NCBI GenBank assembly: GCA_027346035.1
Contig: DAIESZ010000240.1
Span: forward strand, 1 to 6,782
DNA length: 6,782 nt
From: Propionibacteriaceae bacterium
GTDB lineage: Bacteria; Actinomycetota; Actinomycetes; Propionibacteriales; Propionibacteriaceae
Direction of reading: 5' to 3'
In this document: piece after piece, positions 5,859 to 6,782 of the stretch
How the letters are laid out: every line of letters begins with the position of its first letter
Position numbering within the stretch: the first letter of the stretch is position 1
Made by a program: the position numbers and the translations under genes
Notes under the pieces: generated by a model
Database searches by the model: none
What the model saw: only the letters and a program-made list of their open reading frames with translations
Told to the model about the DNA's origin: nothing

Positions 5859-6125
5859 CTAGCGGACGGGAGGGACTTCTTGCTCTTTCAAGGTCACGGC
5901 GCGACGGACCGCGGGGTGTGGGTCGTCGGCCAGCCGCGCCCGCACAGCCTCGGGCGTGTTCGCGTGGGCGGCGACGGCTGCGCGGACGATGAAGCTGAGG
6001 TGCCCGGCGAGGGCACTGAGCTCGGCGGCCGAGGTCGCCGGGTCGGCGGCCTGCGCGCGGACCTGCTCCCAGGACGTCTCGACGATCCGCTGTGAGAGGT
6101 CGACGACGACCGACTCCTGCGTCAT
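5859..6125 (-). CDS. Small LRV/HEAT-like repeat protein
   Basis: The 88-residue cytosolic product has no signal peptide or membrane segment. After a 27-residue lead (MTQESVVVDLSQRIVETSWE...), two tandem units align with a 26-residue offset: residues 29-51 (TSAAELSALA...FIVRAAV) and 55-77 (TPEAVRARLADDPHPAVRRAV). They share T, A, LA, VR and AV at matching positions. The TPEAxxxLAxDPxxxVRRAV pattern is typical of the leucine-rich repeat variant (LRV) and HEAT-like helical repeats, generally protein-binding scaffolds. Two units are very few for such a solenoid. There is no convincing ribosome binding site before the ATG at 6125, so it may be leaderless or weakly translated. It precedes pit by 46 nt on the same strand and may be co-transcribed; a role in phosphate uptake would be speculation. 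Confidence 0.8.
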   Translation of the reverse strand: MTQESVVVDLSQRIVETSWEQVRAQAADPATSAAELSALAGHLSFIVRAAVAAHANTPEAVRARLADDPHPAVRRAVTLKEQEVPPVR

Positions 6126-6163
6126 GCGAGGCAGAGTGCCGCAGAACGGGTGGCTTGGGGAGT

Positions 6164-6201
6164 CGGCGCGCCGGGAACCGACCGGTCGTGGCCGCATGCG
6201 G
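6164..6201. promoter_or_regulatory. Cluster of three perfect 10-bp palindromes between the LamG and LRV-like genes
   Basis: Three self-complementary decamers lie within 38 nt: CGGCGCGCCG (6164-6173), CGACCGGTCG (6179-6188) and CCGCATGCGG (6192-6201). The last lies inside a GGCC-7 nt-GGCC hairpin (6190-6204) just after the LamG gene stop. They sit 39-76 nt upstream of the LRV-like ATG. They could be a terminator region for the LamG gene, operators for the next gene, or GC-driven coincidence. The three sequences are unlike each other, which argues against repeated binding of one protein. Confidence 0.3.
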
Positions 6202-6217
6202 GCCGTTCGGGGGAGGC

Positions 6218-6782
6218 CTACCAGTGGTTCGCGGCCCAGAGCCCGGCGATCTGGGCGTCGCTGAGCTGGGTGCCCTGGAACACCGCGGCCTCGTCGATGA
6301 CGCCGTTCAGGCCGAAGTCGGTCGGCTGCACCGCACCCCAACCGCTCAGGTTGTCCCAGCCGACCCGCCAGTACCCGTACCCCTTGCTGGTGCGCTTCCC
6401 CTTTCCTCCTGGTGGCGGAGGAGGATCCACCTTCTCGTTCCCGGTGTACTTCTGGGTGGCTGGCGGATTGGGGTCGAACTGGTCCCGGACGCCGTCCACG
6501 TACAGGGCCGCCCCGGTCGGGCCGAGACTGGCAGCGAGGAAGTGCGGCCTGTCGTCGTTCACCGCTATCGAAGACCGCAGGCTGTAGTCGCCCGCGGCAG
6601 TGTAGAAGCCGAAGACCACGTGGGCCGAATTGTCCAGGAAGAGCATCCGGTCGGAGTTGGTGTCCTTCGCCCAGGTCGAGCTGCCCTGCCCGATGATCCG
6701 ACCGCCGGCAGTAGAGGTGGTTCGCACCCACGCCATGATCGTGAACGTGGTCGGGTTCGGCCGGGCGGTTGGCCAGACCACG
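6218..6782 (-). CDS. LamG-domain (concanavalin A-like) protein, C-terminal part (partial)
   Basis: The frame is open from the right edge of the window to TAG at 6220-6218; the gene starts outside. The visible 187 residues fit a LamG/laminin-G-like jelly-roll: FTIMAWVRTTSTAGGRIIGQG (13-33), FGFYTAAGDYSLRS, then DDRPHFLAASLGPTGAALYVDGV (77-98), WRVGWDN (138-144), and the usual ending FGLNGVIDEAAVFQGTQLSDAQIAGLW (156-182). Such domains bind glycans or proteins and usually occur in secreted multidomain proteins, so this is probably the last domain of an exported protein; its signal peptide would lie outside. A loop of about 30 residues (104-135) is unusual, Pro-rich then Lys/Gly-rich, with a run of five to six prolines. 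A GTG at the very edge (6781) lies in frame but should not be taken as the start. Confidence 0.82.
   Translation of the reverse strand, partial: VVWPTARPNPTTFTIMAWVRTTSTAGGRIIGQGSSTWAKDTNSDRMLFLDNSAHVVFGFYTAAGDYSLRSSIAVNDDRPHFLAASLGPTGAALYVDGVRDQFDPNPPATQKYTGNEKVDPPPPPGGKGKRTSKGYGYWRVGWDNLSGWGAVQPTDFGLNGVIDEAAVFQGTQLSDAQIAGLWAANHW

Noticed and set aside
4403..5992. 529-codon open frame on the plus strand
   Set aside because: It runs antisense to the phosphate transporter and the IclR start. Its product is an Arg/Gly/Asp/His-rich low-complexity string with no motif, as expected opposite GC-rich genes.
6126..6731. Minus-strand frame joining the LRV-like protein to 202 upstream codons
   Set aside because: The upstream part is out of frame with the clear LamG domain and reads as Arg/Gly/Pro-rich filler. 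The ATG at 6125 starts the recognisable protein.
1..6782. Mobile elements, CRISPR arrays, tRNA or rRNA genes, riboswitches
   Set aside because: I saw no transposase or integrase motifs, no direct repeats with regular spacing, no tRNA-like cloverleaf and no conserved riboswitch or rRNA segments on either strand.

Overview
The window has a very high G+C content, with G or C at almost every third codon position, GTG as well as ATG starts, purine-rich ribosome binding sites and short intergenic gaps. This fits an actinobacterium (Actinomycetota). A lineage such as Geodermatophilaceae or Frankia-like is plausible, but no rRNA or other phylogenetic marker is present to prove it.

Layout: (1) 1-29 is the C-terminal tail of an unknown plus-strand gene. 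(2) After a gap holding a 22-nt near-perfect palindrome, a plus-strand gene (149-1339) encodes a secreted protein. It has a signal peptide, a Gly-rich linker, a putative Ig (He_PIG-like) domain and a C-terminal domain that looks like a GH25-type lysozyme. (3) Convergent to it, everything else lies on the minus strand. Read in the direction of transcription, this is: the 3' part of a LamG-domain protein running in from the right edge (6782-6218), a small LRV/HEAT-like repeat protein (6125-5859), a PiT-family phosphate transporter (5812-4631), an IclR-family regulator (4545-3733), and a compact 2-oxo acid/acetoin dehydrogenase module. That module is E1 alpha (3638-2667), E1 beta (2639-1599) and a free-standing 77-residue lipoyl domain (1602-1369).

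The four genes from IclR to the lipoyl domain look like one functional unit. The gaps are 94 and 27 nt, then there is a 4-nt stop/start overlap (GTGA). The regulator would sense a substrate. E1 alpha/beta would form the thiamine-diphosphate-dependent decarboxylating tetramer and hand the acyl group to the lipoyl lysine of the small protein. No E2 acyltransferase core, peripheral-subunit-binding domain or E3 is encoded here, so the carrier must either work with an E2/E3 encoded elsewhere or pass the acyl group or electrons to something else. This is the most unusual point in the window.

The phosphate transporter lacks the PhoU-like/DUF47 partner often found beside pit and is instead preceded by the small repeat protein. 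There is no sign of transposons, CRISPR, tRNA or rRNA. Overall the window looks like ordinary actinobacterial chromosome, with a few unusual local arrangements rather than an evident new defence or mobile system.
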